A stretch of 64,000 nucleotides of DNA from Metallyticus violacea (lineage: Eukaryota; Arthropoda; Insecta; Mantodea; Metallyticidae): NCBI GenBank assembly GCA_030762175.1, contig CM060834.1, positions 31,438,501 through 31,502,500 on the forward strand. Direction: 5' to 3'. The notes under the pieces were generated by a model that saw nothing but the letters and a program-made list of their open reading frames with translations, was not told the origin of the DNA and did not search any database. Both the position numbers and the translations under genes were made by a program. Below, piece after piece: positions 1-12,525 of this stretch (positions are counted from its first letter, which is position 1; each line of letters begins with the position of its first letter).

Positions 1-368
1 AAGATTTTAACTGTATATTAAAGCATACTTTCTTTCAACTTCGGAAAGTACAACATTTTACACTTAAATCGGAACTAAAACCAACACATCATTGCACACT
101 CAGTAATATGTATTATTAACTACGATTCGCACTCTGGCCGGCATAGGGCAGTACTAAACTGTTTTGAAACCTTTTCTTACGCACTGACAGATCGTGGCCG
201 ACATAGGGTATTACTAAATTGTGTTTTGAAACATTTCCTTGTGCACCGACAGATCATGAGCTGAAGCCGGGCCACCTTTTAAGAAAGTAGGGGATAAAAT
301 CGAGCCCAATTTCAAATTGAGTGATTTTAACATATATATAGTCAGATAATTAACATATTAACCACGTC

Positions 369-443
369 GACCTGATAGCTCATTTGGTGAGAGCATCGTG
401 CTACTAGTGGGAAGGTAGTGGGTTCGAATCCCTCCAGAGACAA
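369..443 (+). repeat. tRNA-like pseudogene or SINE head
   Basis: An A-box-like stretch (TAGCTCATTTGGTGAGAGCA, 376-395) and a good B box (GGTTCGAATCC, 421-431) are spaced as in a tRNA gene. A run of T follows at about 446-453, as at a pol III terminator. The D arm pairs (GCTC with GAGC), but the acceptor ends do not pair over more than three bases, so this is probably a decayed tRNA or a tRNA-derived SINE head. No SINE body resembling the other families follows. Confidence 0.5.
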
Positions 444-454
444 ACTTTTTTTTA

Positions 455-3003
455 ATGTTCATAATTTGTCTGTAATGTTCCAATATAATAAATGTTACTT
501 TTATATCAAAACTTATAATATTAAAAGCAAAAACGTATGCCTTTTCCTCTTTGATTGTAGTTTACTTTCTGTGTTAATTACAGTTTTCTCAATTGATTTC
601 TCTGTATACTCATTGTGATTAACTATTAACATCCATCCCCAAAAGTTAATTTTTGGGCGCACAATTGCTTGTTTCCATGCGTTACGATTGTTCTATTCGC
701 CTGCATTTGTTGCACAGTCCAATTTGGGTACGGCTCTCTCCGTTGCCGTTCGTGGATAGAGGCGCGACTCCAGTCCAAGATTGTTGGTCTCTACGGAGAT
801 GTGATATGAAGAACAAAGACTACGCACAGATATCATATACTGGCTTAACAGATTATATTTCCCATGCGAGAGTCATACACAGCAAGTGCTCACGGCCACG
901 CACTTTAACAATACTCACAGCACTGCTTAATGACATTAAAAAATAAGAATCACTTAAAAACTTGAACTTACCCGAGGCACCTAAGGAGATGTTGAAACTG
1001 CTTTTCTTCATTTTCCAAAGATTTATGGCATAGAAATTGTTCATAATTTTTTAATTCCCTTGGGGAAATTGAATTTATTTCCCCCCAGTTTCTGTACGAT
1101 GTGTGGATTTGTGCTATACTTTATCTTTTACTAAAACCCAGAATTACTCCGGAGAACGGGCGTTGCCGGGCCAAATGTTCGTACTGATAATTCTATCGTC
1201 AAAAGTTTCTATTGCTAGCAATAAAAACATTGATTGTATAAGCCGTCGCAGAGCCTAATTTATGAATGGCAGCAGAACTTGGAACTCTATCATCATTTTT
1301 CTTCGAATAATCTTCTGACAGCCTGAGCCAATTCCGTACGTTCATACGAATCACACATAACCTCTCCTTGTGGAATAAAATACTGCGGTCTGTTATTAGC
1401 CAAAGTTCTATTATCAAACTACTGGAAACGTGGTTTTTACTGCCGTTTAGCTCAGACGATAACACGTTCCCACGAAGCTCGCGATTCCCTACCTTGGCCT
1501 TGGCCAATAATGCAGCTGGACTGACTGATGGATCAGTGTGTACAGGGACTCATAATGTGCTATATAAAAGTAAGGTATGCCTAACGAATTATATAATAGT
1601 GTAGTATAAACAAGCGATGACAAAAATAAAATAAATTAATTTATTACTTTCCTGTAGAATTAGCACACGATTGTTTACACAATTATCATGATCGGACTTA
1701 CCTTTGGCGACACAACGACGGTTAAGCTAATCAACCACCTGCAACAGAAATAGAGTTTGTAAATGCCATGGTACAAACATCAAGGGAGAAAAATTAACAA
1801 ATAATGCTGGATGATTTATAGCCTTTACGTCCTATTTATAATAATAGGACATTCTGAATGCTTCTATATTCGGTATTATTATTGAAACAAATGCTAAAGA
1901 AAGTGGTGTATTGTCTTACGAGAGAAATATTATAACTGAGCCTTAACCAATGTTAGTATTTTGATATGAATTAGGTAATACCATTTTTTTTATATTTGCG
2001 TAATATTTTGTTCCCCACAGTGGAAATTGTATTATTTTGATATGATTTTATTTCTTAAAATTTCTCCATAGGCAGAGCAAATTATTCCAACAAAGTTAAG
2101 AAATTACAAACAGAAGTTTTTATTGTTTTAAAATAGTGAAAACGTGCATTTCATAAAATGCAACTAAAATACAAATACACTTGTTTGGATTTGTAATGAC
2201 ACATTGAAAAACAGGCTTACTGTCTCCGAAACTCTTCCACTGGTCTGAATAATATCAAAGAAGAATGGATCGGTTGCTCCTTGTGGCTAAGTGTTAGCAA
2301 AGATAGGAAGATTACAATTACAAGATTGAGAACTGAAAGATTGTATTACAATTGGGTTTATAACAAATGTTGGTAAATTTATTGCAGAATATAAACTAAA
2401 GCCTTGAAGAAACGTATATGTGTTTAAGAAAATAAAATTGAGAATTATAAACAAATAAAAAATTTCGTTAAAGTATGAAAATTTTTACGAAATATTATAA
2501 AATACTAAAAATTAATTTGCACTTGTTGGGTTCTGCATTTGCTAAAATCTATGCTTCTCCTTATTGTACTATAATAATATCTCATATTTTTCCGCTCTCT
2601 GGTCATAAGTAGAGCCCTGCGTTTGGACACCGAAAAGCTCCAAACAATGCGCAACAATGTAACTGTGCATGGAATATTGCTTGGCGACAATCCATCCCGC
2701 TTACACAGCACTTACTTGACTGTTTTGACTCGCCATGCTTTTCATTCAAAGCGAAGGTTCCCTAATAGACAAACACTTAGCTGTATCCAAAGTTACCAAA
2801 GGCAGGGATCTGTTCATAAGTTAATATTCACTGGACTTGCTCTCGCTAAATAAGTGAGAAATAACTACCCATTACAACTTTTGATGAGACAGCTCAGGTA
2901 GCACACATCGCTTTCGAGAAGGATTCGCAGTGCCTAAGGACGAAGAGGACAAAAGGGACTCCTTTAGTAGCAGGATCTGCAAATTAGCATTGGTCCCCGT
3001 GGA
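455..3003. other. AT-rich DNA, nothing recognised
   Basis: Short open frames of 60-100 codons occur on both strands, but none has a recognisable domain or a coding-like neighbour. I see no repeat shared with the rest of the window. Confidence 0.5.
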
Positions 3004-3049
3004 CAGACGCTGATGACCTGAGATGTTAAAGAGCGTCCATAAATAAATG
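3004..3049 (+). repeat. SINE B, 3' end fragment
   Basis: The stretch GACGCTGATGACCTGAGATG, followed by GTTAAAGAGCGTCC and an AAATAAA tail, matches the 3' end of the longer SINE B copies at 34612-34880 and, reversed, 30948-31248. Only about 45 bp remain. Confidence 0.75.
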
Positions 3050-4270
3050 AAATCCCGTGGACAGGCAAGCTACCAATTGCATGCCTGCTAATTACTTGGA
3101 GCAGTATCTTTTACCAATAAACGGTTATAATACAACAAAACCTCATCTCACTCGACTAAGTTTGCGTTCCGTCGTACTAGGGAGAAAATCTGCAGATTCT
3201 GAAAGAATGCATCTGTTTTGGACTCTTTCTGGAGGACCAAATTAGTAGTGGCCGAAGTACAACTTGAAGTCCATTTTGAAAGGGCCAAGTCTTTTGTATG
3301 CAAGAATTTCGATAAAGCAAACCCCTTGTAGAAATCCAGGACAAAGTCCGTGAAATAAAAGGGGCGATAAACAATGGGGGACATTCACAATCGGAGAGTC
3401 ATTTCAGTCTACCTGGAGCTGGAAGGTGTAGTTGCTCTTCGTACTGAGAGCATGACAAAACGGCTAGGGTCGTTTTCTATAGCCATCAAAACCAGCTGCT
3501 CTAGGTGCAATTCACTCTCATTCAGGGAGGAAGAAAGTATTGGTCATTTCCATCACTGCGGGAGCGAATTGCAAATTATTCTCTGTCCTAAATTAAGATC
3601 CAAACTTCATGTTAACAAATTAGTCATTGTTTAGTTGCAATTTTCAACTTTGTTCCAATAATTAACGATAAATAACGGTTTTATTTATTTAACTCTCAAT
3701 AATTATTAGATGTATTTGTGGTTGTATTAATTAGACTACAAATCTAAATGTAGATTTTTGTTTTAATATACTTTGGTGTATGTCACTTATTATCATGTGT
3801 CATTATGTTCTTAATTTAGGAAGTTTCTGCGAACGTAGCGAGTATAAATGCAGTTGAAAAGCAGTGTGTTTTAAATTTAAGTAACAAATTATGAAAGTTC
3901 GTCGCGCAAGACCTGCGACATTAAGCGAATTACTCAGCAAGTCGAATTGTGAGGGGTGTTAGAGCGCTAGAGCAGAGAAATTTGGGTCATTAGAGCGCTT
4001 TTTAAATTTCCATTTTCAGATATACCCCACTCCTAAAGGTCCGATTTCCCTGTTCTTCAGAAACTGTTTTTCTTGTTTTATTTTAATGTATAGACGAAGT
4101 TTCGTTGCGAAAAAACGAATATTGGTGCGACATGGATTTCAGTAAATCCCCTCTCCTAATAGTGTGACTTCGCTGATTTTCAGCTGCTATGTTTCTTATT
4201 TTAGAAAAACAAAAATTGCGGCCCCTAGAGCGTTAATACACATACACACATGTATGTATATAAATTTATA

Positions 4271-4272
<2 letters not shown>
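3050..4272. other. No recognised gene
   Basis: An 86-codon open frame at 3374-3634 (plus) has no recognisable motif. The rest is AT-rich sequence. Confidence 0.45.

Positions 4273-4306
<34 letters not shown>
4273..4306. repeat. (TA)n microsatellite
   Basis: About 16 near-perfect TA units. Confidence 0.95.
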
Positions 4307-4308
<2 letters not shown>

Positions 4309-4309
4309 G

Positions 4310-5702
4310 GATCTAACAAAAAGGTATATCAAAACTTTGGAAAAACTTTATTTGTATATACACGAGAAAAAAAGTATATAATAAGCGACCGGAATTTCTT
4401 TATTTCCTTACTAAAACCATTTTTCAATACCTGCACTATATAACAGAATATTCACACACACCGAACTGCGGGAAACTTAAAACTGTATGAAATATTCAAA
4501 ATACCCGCCTTAGCATGTAGTCCCCGATGCCCTGATATAACCCTGGAGTATCTCGTACTGTCTGATATTCCTTCGGAATTCACTAAAAAAAAGCAATATA
4601 CCTGAATTAATTCAATAAACAAAAGCAAGGAAACGTGAAAGTTATTAAAAATGATATCGGTACCAAGTTTAGCATTGCTGTGCCCAGAAAGAGCTAAGAA
4701 AACAGGTATGTGAACGCTAGGAAAGAAAAGTTAATTTTGTTAATTGAGTTCTCAGTAGCAAGCACACAAGATTTCAAATATGTGGATAGCGTAAACAAAT
4801 CTTCATTATCTTGTTTTCAACATTTCACAAATTATTGTTACAAACAAACGAAAATGAAACAATAGAGAAAAGAGTTTACTCAGTATTGACAACAATGCGA
4901 AATAGATTTATACCATTATTGTAAAAATAATTAGTAGAGTCTAATTTTACCTGGTTCCGCCGTACCATTTAGATAACTCCTCCGTGTTGTCTTCATGGAG
5001 TATAGTGTGTGTTTCCAGGCGTGTGTGACAAGACTGCGTCAGAGCAGAAGTAGTAGTAGATAGATTTCGAAATCCGGTCGATAAAGAAACTATGTTGTCA
5101 TTTTTAGGGGTCTTCGTGATGTAGTATAACGAAAAAGTGCTCATTTATGGCAAGAAAATAATGGATTCTCCACCACGACTATGTCCCAGCAAAGCGATCG
5201 CTTCAAGTACGCGAATTCCTTGCAAAACATAACTATAGGCCCTTCTTTATCGCTCGTTTTACCCAGATGTTGACCCAACTAAATACTATTTATTTCCGAA
5301 AGTCCAAAACTTTCTCTTGCTTGGGCGGAAAGTGGCCAAAAATACACTTTAGAATTGTTTCAAAAAGTGGTATGCTGGCAATAATACATGAAAAGCATCA
5401 ACATTTTATATTCTTCTAATTCCATTTTCAATTCAAATATTATTATTAATTCTGACAATGCCCAAGGGGCTTACCTTGAAGGTGATGTTTTATAAAGGTT
5501 CCATTCCCTCTACAACAAAAGTTACTAAATATATTCGATTTCTTTTTGACTCGACTGGTATTTTAGGATTTCATAGTGATATATACCGGCATTTTAACGT
5601 TAAATCACTTTAGTTCTATATGAACAACGAAATCAATGCTATCATGCAATCCATGACAGGCCGTAGCAAGACATAGTATATGTTAAGGTACCAATGATTT
5701 GG
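4310..5702. other. AT-rich DNA, nothing recognised
   Basis: No repeat shared with the rest of the window and no domain-bearing open frame was seen. Confidence 0.45.
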
Positions 5703-5896
5703 GATGCAGAGGTGGAAAGTGGACTCGGATAAATTAGCCTGGTTTCAATATGGCAACGAGGCAATGCAAATAAAAACGTATGTAGGCTAGAACAAGGTTA
5801 GATGCTATCAGCAGGCAGGAAATCGAGGCAGAATGTTACACGAAAGTCTTATTGAGCCTGTGCAATAAAATTAAATTTACTTGGGGTAAAGAAGTA
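5703..5896 (+). repeat. Interspersed repeat family C, copy 1
   Basis: This segment aligns by eye along about 190 bp with the reverse complement of 14757-14950. Shared blocks include GCAGGCAGGAAATCGAGGCA and ACTTGGGGTAAAG. The second copy has a suggestive open frame (a QEIEAES-like stretch), but this one is broken by stops. Family identity is unknown; an old transposable element fragment is likely. Confidence 0.7.
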
Positions 5897-5917
5897 TATA
5901 TGCTCGATCTAGGAGAC

Positions 5918-5996
5918 CCGGCCAGGGTCGATGGGTTTTTTTCGGCGTATAAATCCTAAGTATGACTTCCTTCGGAAGGGGAGTAAAGCCGTTAGA
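5918..5996 (+). repeat. SINE B, internal fragment
   Basis: The block from GGCCAGGGTCGATGGG through CTAAGTATGACTTCCTTCGG is the part of SINE B just downstream of its tRNA-like head. It breaks off where a reversed SINE A begins. Confidence 0.8.
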
Positions 5997-6196
5997 TGAA
6001 ATGAATTGATTAATTGGGAAAAAGTATTTTTTTAAGGAAGGAAGAGTTCCGGCCTAAATTTAGGGTACCTCCCCATTATGTGCCATTTATAACTGAGGAA
6101 AACCTGGAAAAAACATCAGTCGGCAAGTAGTTCCTGGTGAGAATCGAACCCCAGACATTCCGCTCACGATTCCGCACCTTAACGACACCGGTGACG
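5997..6196 (-). repeat. SINE A copy, reversed
   Basis: Read on the minus strand it starts with a degraded tRNA-like head (GTCGTTAAGG, then GAATCGTGAGCGGAA and a GGTTCGATTCTC B box). It continues into the family-specific CCTCAG / CATAAATGGC region and ends near AAATCAATTCATTTCAT, so the last ~80 bp of the family is missing. Confidence 0.8.
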
Positions 6197-8816
6197 GTAC
6201 TGTCTGTATATAAACATGGCTAAGCCAGTTATCACTACAAAATAAATTAGCAATAGTATGCTTTGGATTAGTCTATCATTAATCTCATCTCTCTGAATTA
6301 CACCCTAAATGCTTTGGCTGGGTGCTAACGGATTTAATACACTTTGGGATTATCTATTGTTACGTCATACCTACTTTATGACATTTCAAACGTTAGTGCA
6401 ATTATTTACAAACGAAAATGAGCTACAGCTTGACTAAGACAGGTTAGCAAACCGTTAATACCTCAATTATTGAAGTTCCAACCCTCATTGAAACATCCCC
6501 AGCAAAGTGTAAGGTCACGTGATACAGTTTTGCCAACTTTTGCTCTACCCCATTGTTTTTATGCAAATGAATGGTTTTCGACAGCCTTGCGAGCTGACAG
6601 CCAAAGCTGGGCCAGAGTAGCTGTAGATTAACATGCCACGCCGCGTCTGTGAATGACGCAAGGATTAGGATAGATCCTCTGTCGCATAAAATGAAATACT
6701 GCGCCTCGTTTCGTTTTACTCGGGTCTGTTCTGGGTAGATAGGAGCGATTGAATGAAAGGGATCAGCTATATCGGCGTCATAGGCAATTCAAAAACATAT
6801 TCGAATTCTCGGTAACTTAATGCAAGATGGCCACCAACTGTCTGTTTTATCTTTAACATTAACCATGTTGAGTGTGGAACAAAGACGCATAAGGATGGTA
6901 TTCGTTAGTGCACTATATCTTCGGAATAAAGGAACGGAGCTACAAACAAAGTAATAACTTAAAAGTAACAGTATTTTTGATTATTATACTTATTCCTAAA
7001 CTCCCAGAAATCATAGTATTAAAATATTAATTCACATACTTTCAAGAAAGCAAAACAGGCTCCTAATACAGAGGATAACCTGAGACATTAATGCAAACTC
7101 TACTTTAGGTTAGATGTTCTACAAAAAGGTTGTATAATGTTATAAAAGGTTATTCTATTTAAACTGATGGCATTGTGACTACTATGGTAATATAAGTTAT
7201 AATGGATTATATTTAAATGCAATATTAAAAACAGTTCACGTTACATGATGCTCTTAAATCTGATATGAGCTAATCCTTTCGTTCTTTTTCTGAGCGTAAA
7301 ATACCACGCTGTTCCGCTGCACATCTGAATTACGTGTAAGTAGAGGGAAAATTGTTATAAACAGTTACCAACCTATCATACGGTCCGCAACGCCAATTTA
7401 AGAAGTTTAAGAATTAGTTTTAAAAATGAGTCATTGTAAATTATCTTCACTGTCGAAATAAAACAATTACATCATTTCATGTAACTACAAAGCAACCAAA
7501 AGTTGCTAAATCCTATAGGCTTTTTTCAATTAATATCGTCTGCATCCCGGTTCTCCTGCACTCATACAAATTAAATAAAGGGTTTAAGTAGAATTTTCCT
7601 GATAAAATTTTAAATTCACATCCCCTGAAAAAAAATTTCTAGGGTTTTGGCATATAGTCGGCTTTTGAGTAACACAATTCAATTTCATTGTTTTCCTTCG
7701 TATGCGTTACTACTAGTAAACAAAGTCAACTGTATAGCTAAGTGGATGGTGGGCAATACTAATTATGTTCTATAAACAATAACATTCGCTTAAAATAACA
7801 CATTACTGTGTATTTATCTGATTAACTAATGTAATTAACATAGGATGTAACTTTGTAGCACAAAGTTCATCATGAACGGAACCCCATGTTCATATTTCCC
7901 ATAGGAGTGACTTTTTAAGTTTTAACTGCGGAAATTTTGCGCATTATAGTATAATTTTTTCACACAGTAGAGCACTTTAAATATTAACGAATGCTCACTA
8001 CATTTTTGTACAGAACTGTACATGCACTTTTTCATACTTAACAATGACGCCACCCCAAGTTCGGCCTTTTGAAATTGCCGACATGAAACTTAACTGAATT
8101 TGTCATACAAACGATACAGTACAGCAATTGAAGCTTTAAACTATTGATTAAATTATGATAAAAGCATTAAGTAACACTTTACTTAATTTAATATGAAATT
8201 ATTTATAATTGCAATGTGTAACTTAATTGACATAAAACACATGTCATATTTCAACACCTTTTATCAAGTTTTACTCCCAAAGTATATAATACAAATTAAT
8301 GTCATTCCTAGAAATAGATTGAAGCTAAAACCTGTCAATTATCACCAGCTGTTAATGAATAAAATGGTAAAATATGAAAACAGTATATCTGTAGCGGAAA
8401 AGCACATAATTTAACGGAGACCAAAACTCAAAAATTCAAAACACGTTATAATTAGAAAACTTAATTATATAATTTTAATTACAAATATAATTATTTGTTG
8501 GAAAGTATAGAGGAATGTTATCAACATTTATAACGTAATTAATGAGAGGTTTCACAAATTATGCACCTGTTTAATGAGCCATTCAATTATCTGATGACTG
8601 ACGGGGTTTGAGAAGGGAACTGCTTTACCGATAAGCCTTCACTCAACGAGGTTGGCCCAAATGCTATCTTGGCTTTGAGTCTCACGCCACTCAGTGTGTT
8701 TGAAAAACGCAAGAAATATGTCTAATCCCAGATTAGAAACTGTTATAAATACCACATTACAATTAAGACCTAAATCATTTACGATTCGTATATCAATACC
8801 GAATACGCTCGTGCTC
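6197..8816. other. No recognised gene
   Basis: 6480-6770 is somewhat richer in G and C than its surroundings but contains no recognised motif. The remainder is AT-rich; a 73-codon frame at 8193-8414 is not convincing. Confidence 0.45.
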
Positions 8817-10188
8817 TTACGATATTAAAGAAAAATTCGTAGGAAGGTTACTATTAAGATTTTACAAAACAGGGAAAGAAAACACATTTTTTGCAACAAA
8901 TTGTTTCATTGCTTTTCAAAACCTTTGCATGTGTTTAAGCCAAATATCGAATCATTTTTTCCATTCTAAAGTTGGTATGTAAAAATGTGGGTATCAAAGG
9001 CTTCAACAGTTGCTTGAAATGATGAAAATATCTGCCTAGGCATTTTTTGGGGGGGGGTACATTTGGGAACAAAAATGAGTCGTTAGGCGATAAATCAGAG
9101 GAATACGGGCAATGAGACAATTCGTTGTTTTCTCCTTTAAATAACCAATTGTTTGTCGTGTTGTCTGAGATGATATTGTCTGATGCGATCTTTTTGGTTG
9201 TTTTTCCCGATTTTGTTGATGACTTCTGCCAAACAAATTGTTGTATACCATTCAGCATTAACCTTTCTTCGATTCTCTAATGGAATGGTTGTGACTTGTC
9301 CAGTAAAACGAAGAAACAAACGATCATTACTTGAAAATAACTTTAACCAAGCCATACAAGGCTTAATTAACAATCATTTTCTAAAAAAACAAAAATGCCG
9401 TCGGACAAAAATTTAGGAATATTACCAGATTCTATTTTTCTTAAAGTCAAATAGTTCTTCGTGAATGAACAACGTTTGTGTGGTTCAGTTTATCTTGGAA
9501 CATCCAAACAATGAACTGTTGCTCAGTCTCCGGTTCATAAGAAGTTTCGTCAACATCGTTTTGTAGCGATGTTGAATAATGGACTTTGCATTTCCCCGGT
9601 GGAATTTTTGAGCATTTCATTACACCTTTAACATGGACGTTTTTTAAGCTTCGATCAAATTATACCGAATTCATCAGGAACACATTTTTTTCACAGCTAA
9701 ATGTTCATGCAACATCGAATGTACTGCAGTCTTCGATGTGTTTAAGGATTCCTCTATCTCAATATAAGTCGATATTCTTCAATCATGTACCACATAGCAT
9801 CGATGTTTTTGGAATGACAATTGATTTTGGTCGACCTTCATGAAATTCATCACTGACGTACGCACGAATGACGAAATACTGCAAACCATTTGTAAATATT
9901 TGTCTTTTCTGATGGTGCTTCATTACCAAAAGTTGAACGAAGCGATTCTATGCATTGCTGTTGCGATAGGCCTTGACTAAGATCATAAAAAATCATCCAA
10001 CGAAAACCATCACGTGAAATTTCTATTTTTTCGCAAAATTCCTTTTTTTAATGTTAAATGTTCACTGTAAACAAACTATTCGGTAAATTTCTAATATGCA
10101 ACTATTTTCACAATAAAAATAACATTCATTTCAGAAATAGCACCGTCTCTAGTGGTCGTTTGCAAAAACTTATCGATAACCCTCGTAA
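8817..10188 (-). mobile_element. Decayed mellifera-type mariner
   Basis: On the minus strand the element begins TTACGAGGGTTATCGATAAG at 10188. It then gives a transposase-like reading broken by many frameshifts and stops. Recognisable blocks, in order, are the N-terminal helix-turn-helix (GFRWMIFYDLSQGLSQQQCI, then NEAPSEKTIYKWFAVF), DEFHEGRPKS, YEPETEQQFIVW, VTTIPLENRRKVNAEWYTTI and the C-terminal catalytic region PYSSDLSPND. The block set and order fit the mellifera subfamily of mariner (known family). The left end is less sure: a TTACGA at 8817 could be the decayed partner of the inverted repeat. The total of about 1370 bp is close to the usual ~1300 bp. It cannot encode a functional enzyme. 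Confidence 0.88.
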
Positions 10189-10742
10189 ATTAGTAGTATA
10201 GCATGTTTTAGATGAACTTCACCATAACATACGTCAGGATATCAATTTAATTTCGCAAAGAGAATTAAGAATATAATGGATAATTTCATACGCAGATACC
10301 AGAAACGTGTAAAAATGCAGGCAGACTGTCCAGCGTTTCCATGCGTGACATGAGGGAGTATAAATATTTTAGCACAGACTCTGTGTTGCCTCACCCGCCA
10401 ACTCCGACTCTAGTGAAACCCGCTGGCCGTAAACGATGGCTTACTGACCGATGCAGTCCCTACTGCCGCGTCAGTCATCATAACTAGATAACCTCTTAGA
10501 TATATAAGTGAAAAAAAAAAAAAACTTTGGGACTGAACACAGCTGTTTTGTAGCCCTATAAAGTTAATTAACAGTCTGGAACTAAATATAGTATTGAATA
10601 TATTAAAACCGGCTTACATTCCAAAGGACTTTGTTTAACTTACTGACATTCAAACGTATGTTCGGAAAACCCCGGTTTGCGACTTATTACTGAAAGTTCA
10701 TTAATGGCGTTTCGAAGCAAGTTCCAATAACTTCATTTTGTT
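10189..10742. other. No recognised gene
   Basis: A GC-richer stretch near 10320-10500 and a short A run at about 10513; nothing recognisable. Confidence 0.4.
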
Positions 10743-10893
10743 AAAATAATAACTATTGAGTGATGTTATCGAAGTTGTTGTACATCGCGATGTGTTGCCA
10801 TGGAGATTTTGTGAATGTTTATCATTTGCGTACATCCTTGCTTAGTTTGTTTCTTACGTTTGACTTGTGCTGTGGTTCAGTTATATTTGAGCC
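10743..10893 (+). repeat. Interspersed repeat family J, copy 1
   Basis: It aligns with 44966-45136 in the same orientation. Shared blocks are AAAATAATAACTA, ATGGAGA, TTTATCATTTG, GTACAT and TTTGTTTCTTACGTTTGA. Identity is unknown. Confidence 0.7.
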
Positions 10894-12030
10894 GCTAATC
10901 ACGGTAGGATATTCATATTGCGAGCAGGCAGATATGATTTTTATGTACGTTGGAAAATGGTAATAGACGCGAAGCTGCACACTTGTACGAGATGGCGTTC
11001 GCAGATCAAAGGCAGCCAAATCATTAAACTCTTGTTCAGTTCGGCATAGCAAGTAGACCTCAGTCACAATAAGGAAACGTCAGTAGTGACCAATTTTACT
11101 ACTAAGATGCGACAGTATCCGTAAGCCATGATTTTAATTATGGACACAAGCTGCGGAAGTTTACCTCTTCACATAATAAACTATATGTTACCTTGGTCAC
11201 TGAGCCAGGTCTGAGGAGAGAGATCAAATAACCTTACAATTTAAAATTACTAACCGAAAAGATATGAAGCTCTTGCACTCAATGTCCCCTCAGAAAGTAA
11301 GAAACATGAGCGTACAAGTCCAAATATAAAATTCGACGTAAGGCGATTCTTCAAAGTTCCACGCGAGTCTCAACCAATAGGGAGAAAGGTTCCAATGGGA
11401 ATGAGGCGAAAAGGGAAGAGGAGAAAAGGTGTATGGCATAAATATGCACAGATCACTCATAAGATTCAATTAAAATAGTTTCAAACTTCACTCATATCAT
11501 TCGAATAACACAGTCTTCTATCACTTCAAAATAAAAAAGAACAACTAGGTAATAATATAAAATGAGCTATCATACTAAAAAAACTGAAGTACAATATTGT
11601 TTAAATAAGTTACTTGTGGTTATGTAGTGGAAGAGTTCATATGTTTATCAAACGTCTCTTTTGTTATTGGCCAGACTCGGAGCTATAACTTAAAGACGCA
11701 AAAGGTGAAAAATGTGCGCTAGGAATTTATACAATAGCACGTCTGAAATATAAAGAAGAGGGTAACTTTTATAATGGGATTGGGGTTCAGATTTAGAAAT
11801 GCACAAATTTCTTGTATTCGCAACCTGCTATTTATAAGCTTATTTTTTGATACACGTGTTTCTTGCAGTCACTTTAAAATGTGCCTACTGTGACACTTTT
11901 AATTAGACATTTTTGTAATCACAAAGTATCTTAAAGCATAAACATCATGTGTAGAGGTATTTTCCCATATCCACATCTCTTTAGTATTGCATGCACTATT
12001 GCTGCGGATTTTCCAGACAAAGACGCCACT
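10894..12030. other. No recognised gene
   Basis: Mixed-composition then AT-rich sequence without recognisable coding or repeats shared with this window. Confidence 0.4.
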
Positions 12031-12370
12031 CTTCACTATGACAATGATCACATACACGTGTTAACAAATGCAAGATGCATTGCGAAGTCTGAATTTTTAT
12101 GAGATTAGTCGCACCCGCCGTACAGCCCGTATTTTGCGCCTTGCGATTTCTTCCTTTTTCCAAAGCTAAAGGAACATCTGAAGGGACACTTTCACCAGTG
12201 ATGCGAAGGCGCAAGCAGTAGCTGATGTTGTCAGAAGTCACGGTATGTGACAACTTGTCCAACGTTGCCGTTTACAGGTATGGCAAATATGTAGAAAAAA
12301 ACCGACACTCTACCTTTCAAATGCCCTTGAATAAAAGGCATCGAAATTTGTAAGCACCAAAACCATAGCG
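12031..12370 (+). pseudogene. Mariner-like transposase C-terminal relic
   Basis: Reading plus, HYDNDHIHVLTNARCIAKS corresponds to the second catalytic aspartate region (usually HHDNA.AHT). It is followed after an in-frame stop and frame change by HPPYSPYFAPCDFFLFPKLK, the third catalytic region. Here the expected SPD aspartate reads as tyrosine. Further stops follow. It fits the mariner group whose hallmark is HPPYSPDLAPCDFFLFP. Only the C-terminal part survives. Confidence 0.75.
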
Positions 12371-12525
12371 AAGCAGAAGTAAGTTATGTTGGTTGTGATT
12401 GCAGGCGACAGGTGAGGTAGGGTTCAACAGATCACAACCTACAACTCCCCCCTCTCCCCTCACGCTTATACCTCATCAGTTCTTGTTTATCTGCCGGGCT
12501 TGTGTTAGTGTTTTTCTATTTACGT
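12345..12525 (-). repeat. Interspersed repeat family I, copy 1
   Basis: The reverse complement aligns with 21440-21612. Shared blocks are CCCGRCAGRTAARCAAGAA, AGGGGAGAGGG, TAACTT and TGGTTTTRGTGCTTA. It overlaps the decayed edge of the mariner relic before it. Identity is unknown. Confidence 0.65.

Noticed and set aside
2929..2985. Repeat shared with about 12790-12870 in reverse (CTAAGGACGAA block)
   Set aside because: Similarity beyond one 11-base word is too weak to separate from chance by eye.
4261..4310. TA-rich tract as a replication origin or promoter
   Set aside because: A simple microsatellite explains it; no other signal supports a function.
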